From Gammaproteobacteria bacterium (GTDB lineage: Bacteria; Pseudomonadota; Gammaproteobacteria; Steroidobacterales; XN24): DNA of 39,540 nucleotides. The stretch spans positions 1 to 39,540 of the forward strand of contig JARFQW010000090.1 in assembly GCA_029287575.1 (NCBI GenBank), given 5' to 3'. Below are positions 10,082 through 18,131 of the stretch, one piece after another. A model generated the notes under the pieces. That model saw only the letters and a list, made by a program, of their open reading frames with translations, did not search any database and had not been told where the DNA came from. How positions within the stretch are numbered: position 1 is the first letter of the stretch; the number at the start of each line of letters is the position of its first letter. The position numbers and the translations under genes are program-made.

Positions 10082-10165
10082 GACTGCCCCCAGTCGTTCG
10101 GATTGGCTGATCGCACCTCAGGCTAGGCTCACCGGCGCCACAACTGAATCCGACGTTGGTCTGAC

Positions 10166-10192
10166 GCGCCCCGGGCGATGGGCCCGGGGCGC
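10166..10192. terminator. Strong GC hairpin between hdeD-like gene and prpE
   Basis: A perfect 11-bp inverted repeat (GCGCCCCGGGC / GCCCGGGGCGC) with a 5-base loop, starting 24 bases past the stop of the HdeD-like gene. The minus-strand transcript has no T-run after the stem; on the plus strand it is followed by CTGTTATTT. It probably ends or stabilises the hdeD-like message, but it is not a textbook intrinsic terminator in that direction. Confidence 0.5.
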
Positions 10193-10215
10193 CTGTTATT
10201 TGTCGATCGCGGGAC

Positions 10216-10824
10216 TCAGGCCGCGGCAGCGACCGCCTCGTCGTCCGCCTTCAGCCCCTTCACCTTGAACCCGAAGAGAATCATCAGGATGCCGAAGAAC
10301 AACGCATAAATCCCGATTAGCCACAGGACGGCCAGGGCTCCGCTGCCCGGATTGAGCATGATCAGTGCGCCGAACACGATCGAGACGACGCCGGCCAGGC
10401 CCAGCAGCCACTCGTGCCTGATTTCCTTGCGCAGGCGGATTGCCAGCGAGATCTCGAGCACGCCCTTGAAAATGAACCAGAAGGCGATCAGGAACAGTAG
10501 TGACAGCGCGGTGATCGCGGGATGCAGGAAGGTCACAAGCCCGGCGGCGATGCCGAGTGCCCCGTACAGAAAATGGAGCCACTTCTTTTCGGCCTTGAAG
10601 CCGTGGATAAACGTGAAAATGCCGTCCACGAGGAACCAGGCGCCGGCAAAAAGGACCAGCACGGGAAACGTCACTTCGGGTTTCAGGAAACAGAATCCCG
10701 CGAAAATGACGGACAGAACGCCGCGCAGAACCAGCGCCCACCAGTAGCGGGCGAATTCCTGGACGGCGGCGGTGCGTTTCAACTGTCCGGCCAGCGGGCG
10801 GTCTGCCGGTGGAGAGGTAGCCAT
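10216..10824 (-). CDS. HdeD/DUF308 family membrane protein
   Basis: Membrane protein of 202 residues with about six helices arranged as repeated pairs (WWALVLRGVLSVIFAGFCF, then GALGIAAGLVTFLHP, then GLAGVVSIVFGALIML). This repeated LRGVLxxxFG pattern is the hallmark of the HdeD/DUF308 family, associated with acid-stress membrane proteins in enterics although the molecular activity is unknown. The ATG at 10824 has AAGGAT about 8 bases upstream. The reading frame stays open far upstream, over ccmA on the other strand, but that extension has no recognisable content. Divergently arranged from the ccm operon, with 270 bases between. Confidence 0.85.
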   Translation of the reverse strand: MATSPPADRPLAGQLKRTAAVQEFARYWWALVLRGVLSVIFAGFCFLKPEVTFPVLVLFAGAWFLVDGIFTFIHGFKAEKKWLHFLYGALGIAAGLVTFLHPAITALSLLFLIAFWFIFKGVLEISLAIRLRKEIRHEWLLGLAGVVSIVFGALIMLNPGSGALAVLWLIGIYALFFGILMILFGFKVKGLKADDEAVAAAA

Positions 10825-10948
10825 GAATCGGATCCTTTTGCTGTGAAGTCCGAAATGGAACAGCGCGGCACGTTGGCCGCGGCTCGGGTACCAAGAACAT
10901 AGAAGTTCTGAATCGCACCGGCCACAAGGATTCGGGAGCCGGCGGATG

Positions 10949-10954
10949 TATACT
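10949..10954 (+). promoter_or_regulatory. ccmA: Candidate -10 box upstream of the ccm operon
   Basis: TATACT preceded directly by TG lies 141 bases before the ccmA ATG, in the spacer shared with the divergent HdeD-like gene. No good -35 hexamer is seen 17 bases upstream, so this is a weak sequence-only candidate. Confidence 0.25.
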
Positions 10955-11094
10955 GCGCGGTTACCCCGATCCGGCCCGGGCGAGGCCGGCCTGACCGAAA
11001 TCAGAACAAAACCCAAAATAGCTCCCCAAGTCTTGATTTCCAAAGTAGAATTGCCGTCCGACAGGTGCCTCTGCCTGGCGCCGGGATATCGCTG

Positions 11095-11730
11095 ATGACG
11101 GAAAGCTGGAAGGACGCCCGCTTCGAGGCGAGCGGCCTCGAACTGTGGCGCGGAGACCGGCGCCTCTTCACCCGACTGGACTTCGCCACCGGCAGCGGCG
11201 AGCTGCTGCACATCACGGGCGCCAACGGCACCGGCAAGACCAGCCTGCTCAGGGTGATCTGTGGCCTGACCCTGCCGGAGACCGGCGAGGTGCGCTGGCG
11301 CGGCCAGGCGGTCGCCCGCAGTCGCGCCGACTTTCACGCCGAACTGACCTATGTCGGCCACCGGGAAAGTCTGAAGGCAGACCTCTCGGCGGTGGAAAAC
11401 CTGTCCTTCGAGCTGGGATTGCGCCGGGAACTCGGCGCCGACGACATGCAGGATGCCCTGGAAACTGTCGGGCTGGCCCGGGCCACCGATGTGCCGGTCA
11501 GGAGTCTTTCGGCCGGCCAGAAGCGGCGGGTCGCCCTGGCCAGGTGCCTGCTGACCGCGGCGCCCCTGTGGATTCTCGACGAGCCGTACACGAATCTCGA
11601 TGTTGCCGGCCGGGAACTCGTTGATGCCTTGATGACTCAACACCTTCAGGGCGGTGGCCAGGTGCTGCTCGTGGCACATCAGAACCACGGGGTTCGACAG
11701 TCCGGCACCCGCACACTGGAGATGTCCTGA
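11095..11730 (+). CDS. ccmA: Heme exporter ATP-binding protein CcmA
   Basis: ATPase of the CcmABCD complex, which releases holo-CcmE from the inner membrane during System I cytochrome c maturation. The 211-residue protein has Walker A GANGTGKTS (residues 42-50), signature LSAGQKRRVALAR and Walker B LWILDEPYTNLD. The short length and the LSAGQ signature are typical of CcmA. The ATG at 11095 is chosen because it gives the usual CcmA N-terminus; an in-frame GTG at 11065 is less likely. It is the first gene of a nine-gene ccm operon and shares its stop with the ccmB start (TGATG). Confidence 0.95.
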   Translation: MTESWKDARFEASGLELWRGDRRLFTRLDFATGSGELLHITGANGTGKTSLLRVICGLTLPETGEVRWRGQAVARSRADFHAELTYVGHRESLKADLSAVENLSFELGLRRELGADDMQDALETVGLARATDVPVRSLSAGQKRRVALARCLLTAAPLWILDEPYTNLDVAGRELVDALMTQHLQGGGQVLLVAHQNHGVRQSGTRTLEMS

Positions 11731-12413
11731 TGGACGTCCCGGGTCTGGGTCAGGCCTTCGCGGCGCAATTGGTCCGCGATCTCCGCCTGGGGTTTCGACA
11801 CATCGGACAGGCGGCCAATCCGCTGGTGTTTTTTGTCATGGTGACCACGCTCTTTCCGCTTGCCCTGAGCCCGAGTCCGCAGCTGCTGGCGGCCATCGCG
11901 CCCGGTGTCGTGTGGGTTTCAGCGTTGCTTGCGTCCCTGCTGGCGGCCGAGAGCCTGTTCCGGCAGGATGTGGAGGACGGCACGATGGAACAGCTGGCCC
12001 TTTCGCCTCAGCCGCTGTCACTGCTGTTGCTGGCCAAGACCACGGCCCACTGGCTGATGACCGGGCTGCCGCTCGTGATCATGGCGCCAGTGGTGGGCCA
12101 CGCCTTGTTTCTCCCTGGAGAGGCGGTTCCGACAACAATGGCCGCGCTGGCGCTGGCTACGCCGACGCTGAGCCTGGTCGGCGGGATGATGGCGGCGCTC
12201 ACCGTGGGCCTGCGTCGCGGCGGCGGGCTGCTGTCCCTGTTGATTCTGCCGGTGGTCATGCCGGTGCTGATATTCGGCGCCCGGGCCACCGACATGGCGT
12301 CCGGCGGCATGGAAACGTCCGGCGTGCTTTCCCTGCTGGCGGCGCTGATGCTCCTGGCGCTGAGCCTGTCTCCCCTGGCCATGGCCGCGGCCATGCGTAT
12401 TAGCCTCGATTGA
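11730..12413 (+). CDS. ccmB: Heme exporter permease CcmB
   Basis: Inner-membrane subunit (227 residues, six helices) of the CcmABCD complex. The opening FAAQLVRDLRLGFRH, the VWVSALLASLLAAESLFRQD segment and the LALSPQPLSLLLLAKT stretch are characteristic of CcmB. It overlaps the ccmA stop by one base. A 33-base gap separates it from ccmC, the only real gap inside the ccmA-ccmI run. Confidence 0.95.
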   Translation: MDVPGLGQAFAAQLVRDLRLGFRHIGQAANPLVFFVMVTTLFPLALSPSPQLLAAIAPGVVWVSALLASLLAAESLFRQDVEDGTMEQLALSPQPLSLLLLAKTTAHWLMTGLPLVIMAPVVGHALFLPGEAVPTTMAALALATPTLSLVGGMMAALTVGLRRGGGLLSLLILPVVMPVLIFGARATDMASGGMETSGVLSLLAALMLLALSLSPLAMAAAMRISLD

Positions 12414-12446
12414 GCCTGAATCTGGACTGAGTTTAAATAGCGTTCC

Positions 12447-13187
12447 ATGTGGAAATTCATACATAAATGGGGATCACCTCCCCACTTCTGGCGGATGTCG
12501 ACAACCCTTGCCCCGTGGTTTGGATGGCTGGCGCTGCTTCTGATCGTGGCGGGCACCATCGGCGGCCTGTTCCTGGCGCCGGCGGACTATCAGCAAGGGG
12601 ACGGGTTCCGGATCATCTACGTGCATGTTCCGAGCGCCTGGCTGTCGATGTTCGCTTACGTGGTCATGGCGTCCAGCGCGGCCGTCGGGCTGATCTGGCG
12701 AATCAAGCTGTGCCACAGTCTGGCCGCCGCCGCGGCGCCGGTGGGAGCGTCGTTTACGTTTCTCGCGCTGGCCACCGGGTCGATCTGGGGCAAGCCCATG
12801 TGGGGCACCTGGTGGGTGTGGGATGCCCGTCTGACGGCTGAGCTGGTCCTGCTGTTTCTGTACTTCGGCTACATGGCCCTGCGCGCGGCTATCGACGACG
12901 AAAACCGCGCGGATCGGGCGAGCGCGCTGCTGGCGATCATCGGCGTGATCAATATTCCGATCATCAAGTACTCGGTGGAATGGTGGAACACGCTCCACCA
13001 GCCGGCCACGATCTCCAAGATCGGCAAGCCGTCCATCGATACGGAGATGCTGATTCCGCTACTGCTGATGTGGCTCGGATTCACCTGTTACTTCTTCTTC
13101 CTGCTGCTGGTCCGCGGACGCGCCGAGATCCTGTCCCGCGAGCGGAACAAGCAGTGGCTCAAGGACGCACTGGGAGCAACCTCCTGA
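12447..13187 (+). CDS. ccmC: Heme ABC transporter permease/heme handling protein CcmC
   Basis: Six-helix inner-membrane protein (246 residues) that presents heme to CcmE. The heme-contacting histidines fall at H60 (YVHVPSAW) and H184 (NTLHQP), and the tryptophan-rich WWVWDARLT motif is at residues 122-130. These positions equal those known for the enteric protein, which supports the ATG at 12447 and its WKFIHKWGSPPHFW N-terminus, even though no clear ribosome-binding site precedes it. The stop overlaps the ccmD start (TGATG pattern). Confidence 0.96.
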   Translation: MWKFIHKWGSPPHFWRMSTTLAPWFGWLALLLIVAGTIGGLFLAPADYQQGDGFRIIYVHVPSAWLSMFAYVVMASSAAVGLIWRIKLCHSLAAAAAPVGASFTFLALATGSIWGKPMWGTWWVWDARLTAELVLLFLYFGYMALRAAIDDENRADRASALLAIIGVINIPIIKYSVEWWNTLHQPATISKIGKPSIDTEMLIPLLLMWLGFTCYFFFLLLVRGRAEILSRERNKQWLKDALGATS

Positions 13188-13345
13188 TGGAATGGCTCGA
13201 CTATGGAAAGCACGCCCCCTACGTGTGGAGCTCGGTGGCCCTGACCGCCGTGGTCCTGTTATGGAATGTTGTGGCGGCCCGTCGGCGCCTTGCTGAACTC
13301 ACCGAGCGCGCCAGGCGGCGGCTCATCGCGGAGGAAAATGCATGA
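13187..13345 (+). CDS. ccmD: Heme exporter small subunit CcmD
   Basis: A 52-residue protein with one membrane helix (YVWSSVALTAVVLLWNVV) followed by an arginine/glutamate-rich cytoplasmic helix. The pattern GKHAPYVWSS is the typical CcmD opening. CcmD is needed for release of holo-CcmE from CcmABC. The ATG overlaps the last base of the ccmC stop, and its own stop overlaps ccmE by 4 bases (ATGA). Confidence 0.93.
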   Translation: MEWLDYGKHAPYVWSSVALTAVVLLWNVVAARRRLAELTERARRRLIAEENA

Positions 13346-13779
13346 AATCCCGACATCAGCGCCTGATTGGCATCGGCCTGGTTCTCGGAGGGGTCGCGCT
13401 CGGCGCCACCTTCCTGCTGCAGGCCATGAACGAGAACATCCTCTATTACTACTCGCCGAGCCAGGTCGCGGCCGGCGATCCCCCCGAGGGGCGTCGGTTC
13501 CGGGTCGGCGGGCTGGTCGTCGACGGCAGCGTGAAACGCGAGCCGGGCGACATGAAAGTCTCGTTCGAACTCACCGACAACGCCGAATTGGTTCAGGTGA
13601 GCTATGCCGGGATCCTGCCGGACCTGTTCCGTGAAGGCCAGGGCATTATCGCCCATGGCCGCATGGAGAACGGGAGCGTCTTCGAGGCCGACGAAGTGCT
13701 GGCCAAGCATGACGAAAACTACATGCCGCCGGAAGTGGCGGACTCCCTGAAGCAGGTCCATGCGGGAGGCGGACAGTGA
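13342..13779 (+). CDS. ccmE: Cytochrome c maturation heme chaperone CcmE
   Basis: Periplasmic, membrane-anchored heme chaperone of 145 residues. An N-terminal anchor (residues 8-26) precedes the OB-fold domain (RRFRVGGLV to VFEADEVLAKHDENY). The covalent heme-binding histidine is H123 and the axial tyrosine Y127, with the canonical HxxxY spacing of the H-type CcmE. It overlaps ccmD by 4 bases and ccmF by 4 bases. Confidence 0.97.
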   Translation: MKSRHQRLIGIGLVLGGVALGATFLLQAMNENILYYYSPSQVAAGDPPEGRRFRVGGLVVDGSVKREPGDMKVSFELTDNAELVQVSYAGILPDLFREGQGIIAHGRMENGSVFEADEVLAKHDENYMPPEVADSLKQVHAGGGQ

Positions 13780-15737
13780 TTACCGAAGTCGGCCACTTCG
13801 CCCTGGTCCTCGCCCTCTGTCTGGCCACCGCCCAGGCATTCTTCGGGCTCGCCGGCCCGCTTACCAACCGGCCGGCCTGGACGGCCGCGGCCCGGCCAGC
13901 GGCCGCCGGACAGTTCGTGTTTGTCGCGCTGTCCTTCGGCCTGCTGACTCACGCGTTTCTGATCAACGATTTTTCGGTTGCCTACGTCGCAAATCATTCG
14001 AATTCGGCGCTGCCCACCATGTACCGGGTGGCGGCAGTTTGGGGTGCCCACGAGGGCTCCCTGCTGCTCTGGATCCTGGTCCAGGCGGTGTGGACTCTGG
14101 CGGTCTGTACGCTGTCGGGAAACCTGCCGAAGGACCTCTCGGCCAAGGTTATCGGTGTTCTGGGCCTTGTCAGCGTCGGCTTCATGCTGTTCACGCTGGC
14201 CACCTCGAATCCCTTTGACAGGATGTTTCCGGCGCCCGTGGACGGCCGCGACCTCAACCCGCTGCTGCAGGACCCGGCGCTGGCCATCCATCCGCCGATG
14301 CTTTACATGGGCTACGTGGGCTTCTCCGTGGCTTTTGCCTTCGCCGTCGCGGCCATGATCGAGGGCCGGCTGGACAGCGCCTGGGCGCGGTGGACGCGGC
14401 CCTGGACCACGATGGCGTGGGTCTTTCTGACCATTGGTATCGCTCTCGGCAGCTGGTGGGCGTATTACGAACTGGGCTGGGGCGGCTGGTGGTTCTGGGA
14501 TCCCGTCGAAAACGCCTCATTCATGCCCTGGCTTGTGGGCACGGCGTTGATCCATTCGCTGGCAGTGACCGAGCGCCGGGGCCTGTTCAAGAGCTGGACG
14601 CTGCTTCTCGCGGTATCCGCTTTTTCGCTGAGCCTGCTGGGCACGTTCCTGGTCCGGTCCGGGGTCCTGGTCTCGGTGCATGCCTTTGCCACCGATCCGG
14701 CCCGCGGCGTCTTCATCCTTGCGTTGCTGGCGTTTTTCATCGGCGGCGCGCTCGTGCTGTATGCCTGGCGGGCGCCCAGCCTGGCCCAGTCGGGAGGCTT
14801 CTCGGTATCGTCCAGGGAAACGGCGCTCCTGTTTAACAACATGCTGCTGGTGATCAGCGCGTTCCTGATTCTGCTCGGAACGCTGTATCCGTTGTTCATG
14901 GATGCCATGAACCTGGGCAAGATCTCGGTGGGACCGCCGTATTTCGACGTGGCGTTCATCATTCCGGCGCTGCCGCTCGTCATCCTGGTGGGCTTCGGCA
15001 TGCACACCGCCTGGCGCTCCGACACGTTCCAGCGTCTGACCGGCAAGCTGCGCTGGCTCTTCGCGCTTGCCGTTGTCGCGGGTGTCGTGGTGCCGCTGAT
15101 CTACGGGCGCTTCGGTATCCTGATCGCCATCGGCGTGTTCTCGGCGGCCTGGCTGATGCTCTCGGCGCTGCTGGAGCCGGCCAGGCGCCTGTTCAGCAAG
15201 CGCGGCCTCTCCAGCATGCCGAGGGGCATGCTGGGCATGTCTCTGGCACATTTCGGGGTCGGCATGTTCGTTCTCGGCGTGGCGGTGACCTCGGCCTACA
15301 GCATCGAGCAGGACATCGGCATGAAGCCGGGCGAGTCGGTCGATGTTGCCGGCTATGTCTTCGAATTTACCGGCACGCGACCCGTCGTCGGGCCCAACTA
15401 TTCGGCGGAAGAGGGCGAGGTCGTCATCACCCGCGACGGCAACGAGGTGGCAACCCTGCGGCCCCAGAAACGCGTCTACCGTGTGCAACAGAACCCCATG
15501 ACGGAGGCGGGAATCGACGGCCGCCTGCGCCGGGATCTGTTCGTGGCGCTGGGCGAGCCGCTGGGTAACAACGCCTGGAGCATGCGGATCCAGTACAAGC
15601 CGATGATCCGGCTGATCTGGCTCGGCTGCCTGATCATGGGGCTGGGCGGACTGGTTGCCCTGTCGGATCCGCGCTATCGACGGGCCCGGGAGGAGCGCAA
15701 GCAGCCTGCCGGCGGAGCCCAGGAGAGCCCGGCCTGA
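13776..15737 (+). CDS. ccmF: Heme lyase subunit CcmF
   Basis: Large inner-membrane component (653 residues) of the CcmFHI heme lyase that attaches heme to apocytochrome CXXCH motifs. It has many helices, WGAHEGSLLLW in the N-terminal third and the tryptophan-rich WGGWWFWDPVENASFMPW heme-handling motif in the middle, followed by a C-terminal periplasmic domain (about residues 505-620) and a last helix. The start is a GTG at 13776 overlapping the ccmE stop (GTGA). The stop overlaps the ccmG ATG by one base. Confidence 0.97.
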   Translation: MITEVGHFALVLALCLATAQAFFGLAGPLTNRPAWTAAARPAAAGQFVFVALSFGLLTHAFLINDFSVAYVANHSNSALPTMYRVAAVWGAHEGSLLLWILVQAVWTLAVCTLSGNLPKDLSAKVIGVLGLVSVGFMLFTLATSNPFDRMFPAPVDGRDLNPLLQDPALAIHPPMLYMGYVGFSVAFAFAVAAMIEGRLDSAWARWTRPWTTMAWVFLTIGIALGSWWAYYELGWGGWWFWDPVENASFMPWLVGTALIHSLAVTERRGLFKSWTLLLAVSAFSLSLLGTFLVRSGVLVSVHAFATDPARGVFILALLAFFIGGALVLYAWRAPSLAQSGGFSVSSRETALLFNNMLLVISAFLILLGTLYPLFMDAMNLGKISVGPPYFDVAFIIPALPLVILVGFGMHTAWRSDTFQRLTGKLRWLFALAVVAGVVVPLIYGRFGILIAIGVFSAAWLMLSALLEPARRLFSKRGLSSMPRGMLGMSLAHFGVGMFVLGVAVTSAYSIEQDIGMKPGESVDVAGYVFEFTGTRPVVGPNYSAEEGEVVITRDGNEVATLRPQKRVYRVQQNPMTEAGIDGRLRRDLFVALGEPLGNNAWSMRIQYKPMIRLIWLGCLIMGLGGLVALSDPRYRRAREERKQPAGGAQESPA

Positions 15738-16276
15738 TGCGCTACCTCGTTCCCGCCGGCTTTTTTCTTCTGCTGGTCGTTTTCTTCGTCGGCCTGCGGC
15801 TGAATCCTTCCGAGGTTCCGTCGCCGCTGATCGGGAAACCGGCGCCGGCCTTCGAACTGCCGACCTTGTCCGATCCGGAAGCAAACTTCGCCACCGGCGA
15901 CATGCTGGGGCGGCCCGCGCTGCTGAATGTCTGGGCCACCTGGTGTGCCGGGTGCCGTGTCGAGCATGAGATGCTGATGCAGCTCTCGCGGGCCGGGGAT
16001 GTGCCGATCTTCGGCTTGAACTACCGGGACGAGCGGGGTCCGGCGCTCGAGTGGCTGCAGGCACTGGGAGATCCCTACAAGACCGTGGGCTACGACCCGG
16101 AGGGGGTGGCGAGCCTCGATTGGGGCGTCTACGGCGCGCCCGAGACGTTTCTCCTGGCTCCCGACGGTACGGTGGTTTACAAGCACCTGGGTCCGCTGGA
16201 TCCAGGCTCGTGGGAGGAAGAATTTGTGCCGCGGATCCGCGAAATGATCGCCAGCGGCGGGAGCCCCGGACGATGA
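15737..16276 (+). CDS. ccmG: Thiol:disulfide interchange protein CcmG/DsbE
   Basis: Membrane-anchored periplasmic thioredoxin (179 residues) that reduces the apocytochrome heme-binding cysteines. The anchor helix spans residues 4-20; the redox motif is WCAGC (C70, C73), and the GVYGAPETFLLAPDG segment carries the cis-proline and acidic CcmG region. The inner pair is AG instead of the commoner PT/PS found in many CcmG proteins. The stop overlaps ccmH by 4 bases (ATGA). Confidence 0.95.
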   Translation: MRYLVPAGFFLLLVVFFVGLRLNPSEVPSPLIGKPAPAFELPTLSDPEANFATGDMLGRPALLNVWATWCAGCRVEHEMLMQLSRAGDVPIFGLNYRDERGPALEWLQALGDPYKTVGYDPEGVASLDWGVYGAPETFLLAPDGTVVYKHLGPLDPGSWEEEFVPRIREMIASGGSPGR

Positions 16277-16767
16277 GAGACCGACCGATATTGTGCCTTC
16301 CGGGCGCCCGCAGGACCGCCGCACGGACGCTTGCGGCACTGCTGCTGGGGCTTATGCTGCCGCTGGCGGCCATGGCCATTGACGAGAGCGTTGCATTCGA
16401 AGACCCGGCACTTCAGGCCCGCTACGAGACGCTCACCAACGAGCTGCGCTGCCTTGTGTGTCAAAACCAGACGATCGCGGATTCCAATGCGGAGCTGGCC
16501 CAGGATCTCCGGCGCGAAACCCGGGACATGCTGGCCAGCGGTGCCAGTGATAGCGAAATCAAGGCATTCATGACCGAGCGCTACGGCGATTTCGTTCTGT
16601 ACAAGCCCCCATTGAAGGCCACGACGCTGCTACTTTGGCTGGCGCCGGCACTGCTCCTGCTGGGCGGCGTGCTGGTCACGGTCCGGGTCATCCTCGGCCG
16701 CGCCAGCCAGGGCGTGGATGAGCTGGCCGTTGAGGAAGCCGAGGCGGCACGAGGAGAAAGAACTTGA
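16273..16767 (+). CDS. ccmH: Cytochrome c maturation protein CcmH (N-terminal-type, CycL-like)
   Basis: Periplasmic thiol-oxidoreductase subunit of the heme lyase, 164 residues. A signal peptide (to about residue 35) precedes the three-helix domain with the redox motif RCLVCQNQ (C60, C63), followed by YGDFVLYKPPL and one C-terminal membrane helix. The ATG at 16273 overlaps the ccmG stop, which rules out longer in-frame extensions into ccmG. Its TPR partner is the separate ccmI gene, so the E. coli-type CcmH fusion is split here. Confidence 0.95.
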   Translation: MRDRPILCLPGARRTAARTLAALLLGLMLPLAAMAIDESVAFEDPALQARYETLTNELRCLVCQNQTIADSNAELAQDLRRETRDMLASGASDSEIKAFMTERYGDFVLYKPPLKATTLLLWLAPALLLLGGVLVTVRVILGRASQGVDELAVEEAEAARGERT

Positions 16768-17843
16768 ATGGATTCTGGATTGGCGCGCTGGCTCTCGGAG
16801 TCATCGCTGCCATGGTGGTTATCACGCCGATCGTAGTGAACGTGTCCCGCAGCGGTGACTCCCGGCGGGTCAGCACCGTTGGCGTGGGAGTCCTGGCTGC
16901 ACTTGCGCTGCCCGTGGCGGCTCTTGCCCTCTACAGCCACTGGAACAACTACGACTGGACCGGTGAAGCGTCGCTGACGCCGACGAGTGACGACGCGATG
17001 CATGCCATGGACGACGCCATGAAGGCGCTTCGGGACCGGCTGGCAGCGAACCCCAGGGACGCCGAGGGCTGGCAGCTCCTGGCTCGCTCCTACATGGCCA
17101 TGCAGAGTTTCGAGGAGGCCGCCAACGCATTCGATCATGCGATTCAGATTCTCGGCCCGGACGCACCGGGAACGCTGCGCGCCGACTATGCCGAGGCGCG
17201 GGTGTTTTACGACGAGGGTGCCCTTCAGGGGGCCTCCAGGGAGATCTTCGAGGCAGTGCTGGCCGAAGAACCTCAGAATCCCAAGGCCCTTTGGTATCTC
17301 GGGCTGGCCGCCTCGGAACGAAACGACCTGGAAACGGCCCGGGCCCGCTGGGAGCCGCTGCTGGCCCTGAATCCTCCGGAACAGGTAGCCCGCATCATCA
17401 ACGAACGACTGGGAACGGAAGGAACGGCAGCCGAAACGGGTGGTCCGGCCATGGCGGCGGCGGCGACGCCGGCGCCGGTTCCCGAGGCCGAGCCGCCACC
17501 GGAGGGGGCAATTCAGCTGCAAATTTCGGTGGATCCGGGCCTTGAAGGTCGCCTTCGGTCCGATGCGCCGCTATTTATCTTCGCCCGCTCGGGGGCGGGC
17601 GGACCGCCGCTGGCCGTCGTGCGCCAGCGGGCCTCCGATTTGCCGCTGGTCGTGAATCTTTCTGACGACAACACCATGATCGAGGGCACCAGCCTCGCGG
17701 ACCACAGTCAGCTGACCCTGGTTGCGCGGGTTTCGCTGGCGGGAGGGCCGGGCGCTCAGTCCGGGGACCTTTTCGGCGAGGTGCTGTACGATCGGAATAA
17801 TGGCCAGACCACCCGGATCCATATCGATCAGGTTGTCGAGTAG
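16764..17843 (+). CDS. ccmI: Cytochrome c maturation apocytochrome chaperone CcmI (CycH-like)
   Basis: Holds apocytochrome c for the heme lyase. The 359-residue protein has two N-terminal helices (about 2-23 and 40-56) with a short cytoplasmic loop, then TPR repeats (about 75-215: GWQLLARSYMAMQSFEEAANAF and following), a Pro/Ala linker and a C-terminal beta-rich CycH domain (about 250-359). The start is a rare TTG at 16764 that overlaps the ccmH stop (TTGA) and has GGAG 8 bases upstream; no ATG in frame would keep the first helix. It ends the ccm operon; 27 bases separate it from the next gene. Confidence 0.92.
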   Translation: MNGFWIGALALGVIAAMVVITPIVVNVSRSGDSRRVSTVGVGVLAALALPVAALALYSHWNNYDWTGEASLTPTSDDAMHAMDDAMKALRDRLAANPRDAEGWQLLARSYMAMQSFEEAANAFDHAIQILGPDAPGTLRADYAEARVFYDEGALQGASREIFEAVLAEEPQNPKALWYLGLAASERNDLETARARWEPLLALNPPEQVARIINERLGTEGTAAETGGPAMAAAATPAPVPEAEPPPEGAIQLQISVDPGLEGRLRSDAPLFIFARSGAGGPPLAVVRQRASDLPLVVNLSDDNTMIEGTSLADHSQLTLVARVSLAGGPGAQSGDLFGEVLYDRNNGQTTRIHIDQVVE

Positions 17844-17870
17844 CTGGCCTGCAGCGGAGGAGGGGAACTG

Positions 17871-18131
17871 ATGAGTGATGATCTGAAGAGTCGCTTTGAA
17901 GCGGCGAGCGAGGCCGTCAAGGGCTTGTCAAAGAAACCCAGCGACGAGGATCTTCTGGCCTTGTACGCACTGTACAAGCAGGGAACCGAAGGCGATGTCT
18001 CCGGTGACAAACCGGGCTTCTTCGACTTCGTGGCCCGGGCCAAATTCGAGGCCTGGGAGGGTTTGCAGGGAACCTCGGCGGACGACGCAATGGAGCGCTA
18101 CATCGCCAAGGTGAAGGAGCTGGGCGCCTGA
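17871..18131 (+). CDS. Acyl-CoA-binding protein (ACBP)
   Basis: A four-helix bundle protein of 86 residues that binds acyl-CoA esters in the cytoplasm. The family signature is clear: LLALYALYKQGTEGDV, then the FDFVARAKFEAWEGL segment, then a final helix. The length equals that of the eukaryotic family members. The ATG is preceded by a strong GGAGGAGGGG stretch. It is 27 bases after ccmI and overlaps the following hydratase gene, so it is probably co-expressed with a lipid or acyl-CoA enzyme rather than with heme assembly. Confidence 0.93.
   Translation: MSDDLKSRFEAASEAVKGLSKKPSDEDLLALYALYKQGTEGDVSGDKPGFFDFVARAKFEAWEGLQGTSADDAMERYIAKVKELGA
18114..18131 (+). promoter_or_regulatory. Ribosome-binding site and proposed CTG start of the MaoC gene
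   Basis: AAGGAG (18114-18119) stands 8 bases before a CTG (18128-18130) that overlaps the ACBP stop as CTGA. The same 4-base stop/start overlap occurs elsewhere in this operon with ATG, GTG and TTG. No ATG, GTG or TTG occurs in this frame until GTG 18326, yet the intervening 66 codons look coding. Confidence 0.5.

Noticed and set aside
8912-10126. 404-codon plus-strand open frame opposite prpE
   Set aside because: Antisense to a well-supported gene; composition is not protein-like.
10825-11688. Long upstream extension of the HdeD-like frame on the minus strand
   Set aside because: It runs opposite to ccmA, has no recognisable content, and the ATG at 10824 has its own ribosome-binding site.
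14517-16379. 620-codon minus-strand open frame opposite ccmF, ccmG and ccmH
   Set aside because: It is antisense to three certain genes, Arg/Gln/His-rich, with no domain; a typical GC-rich shadow frame.
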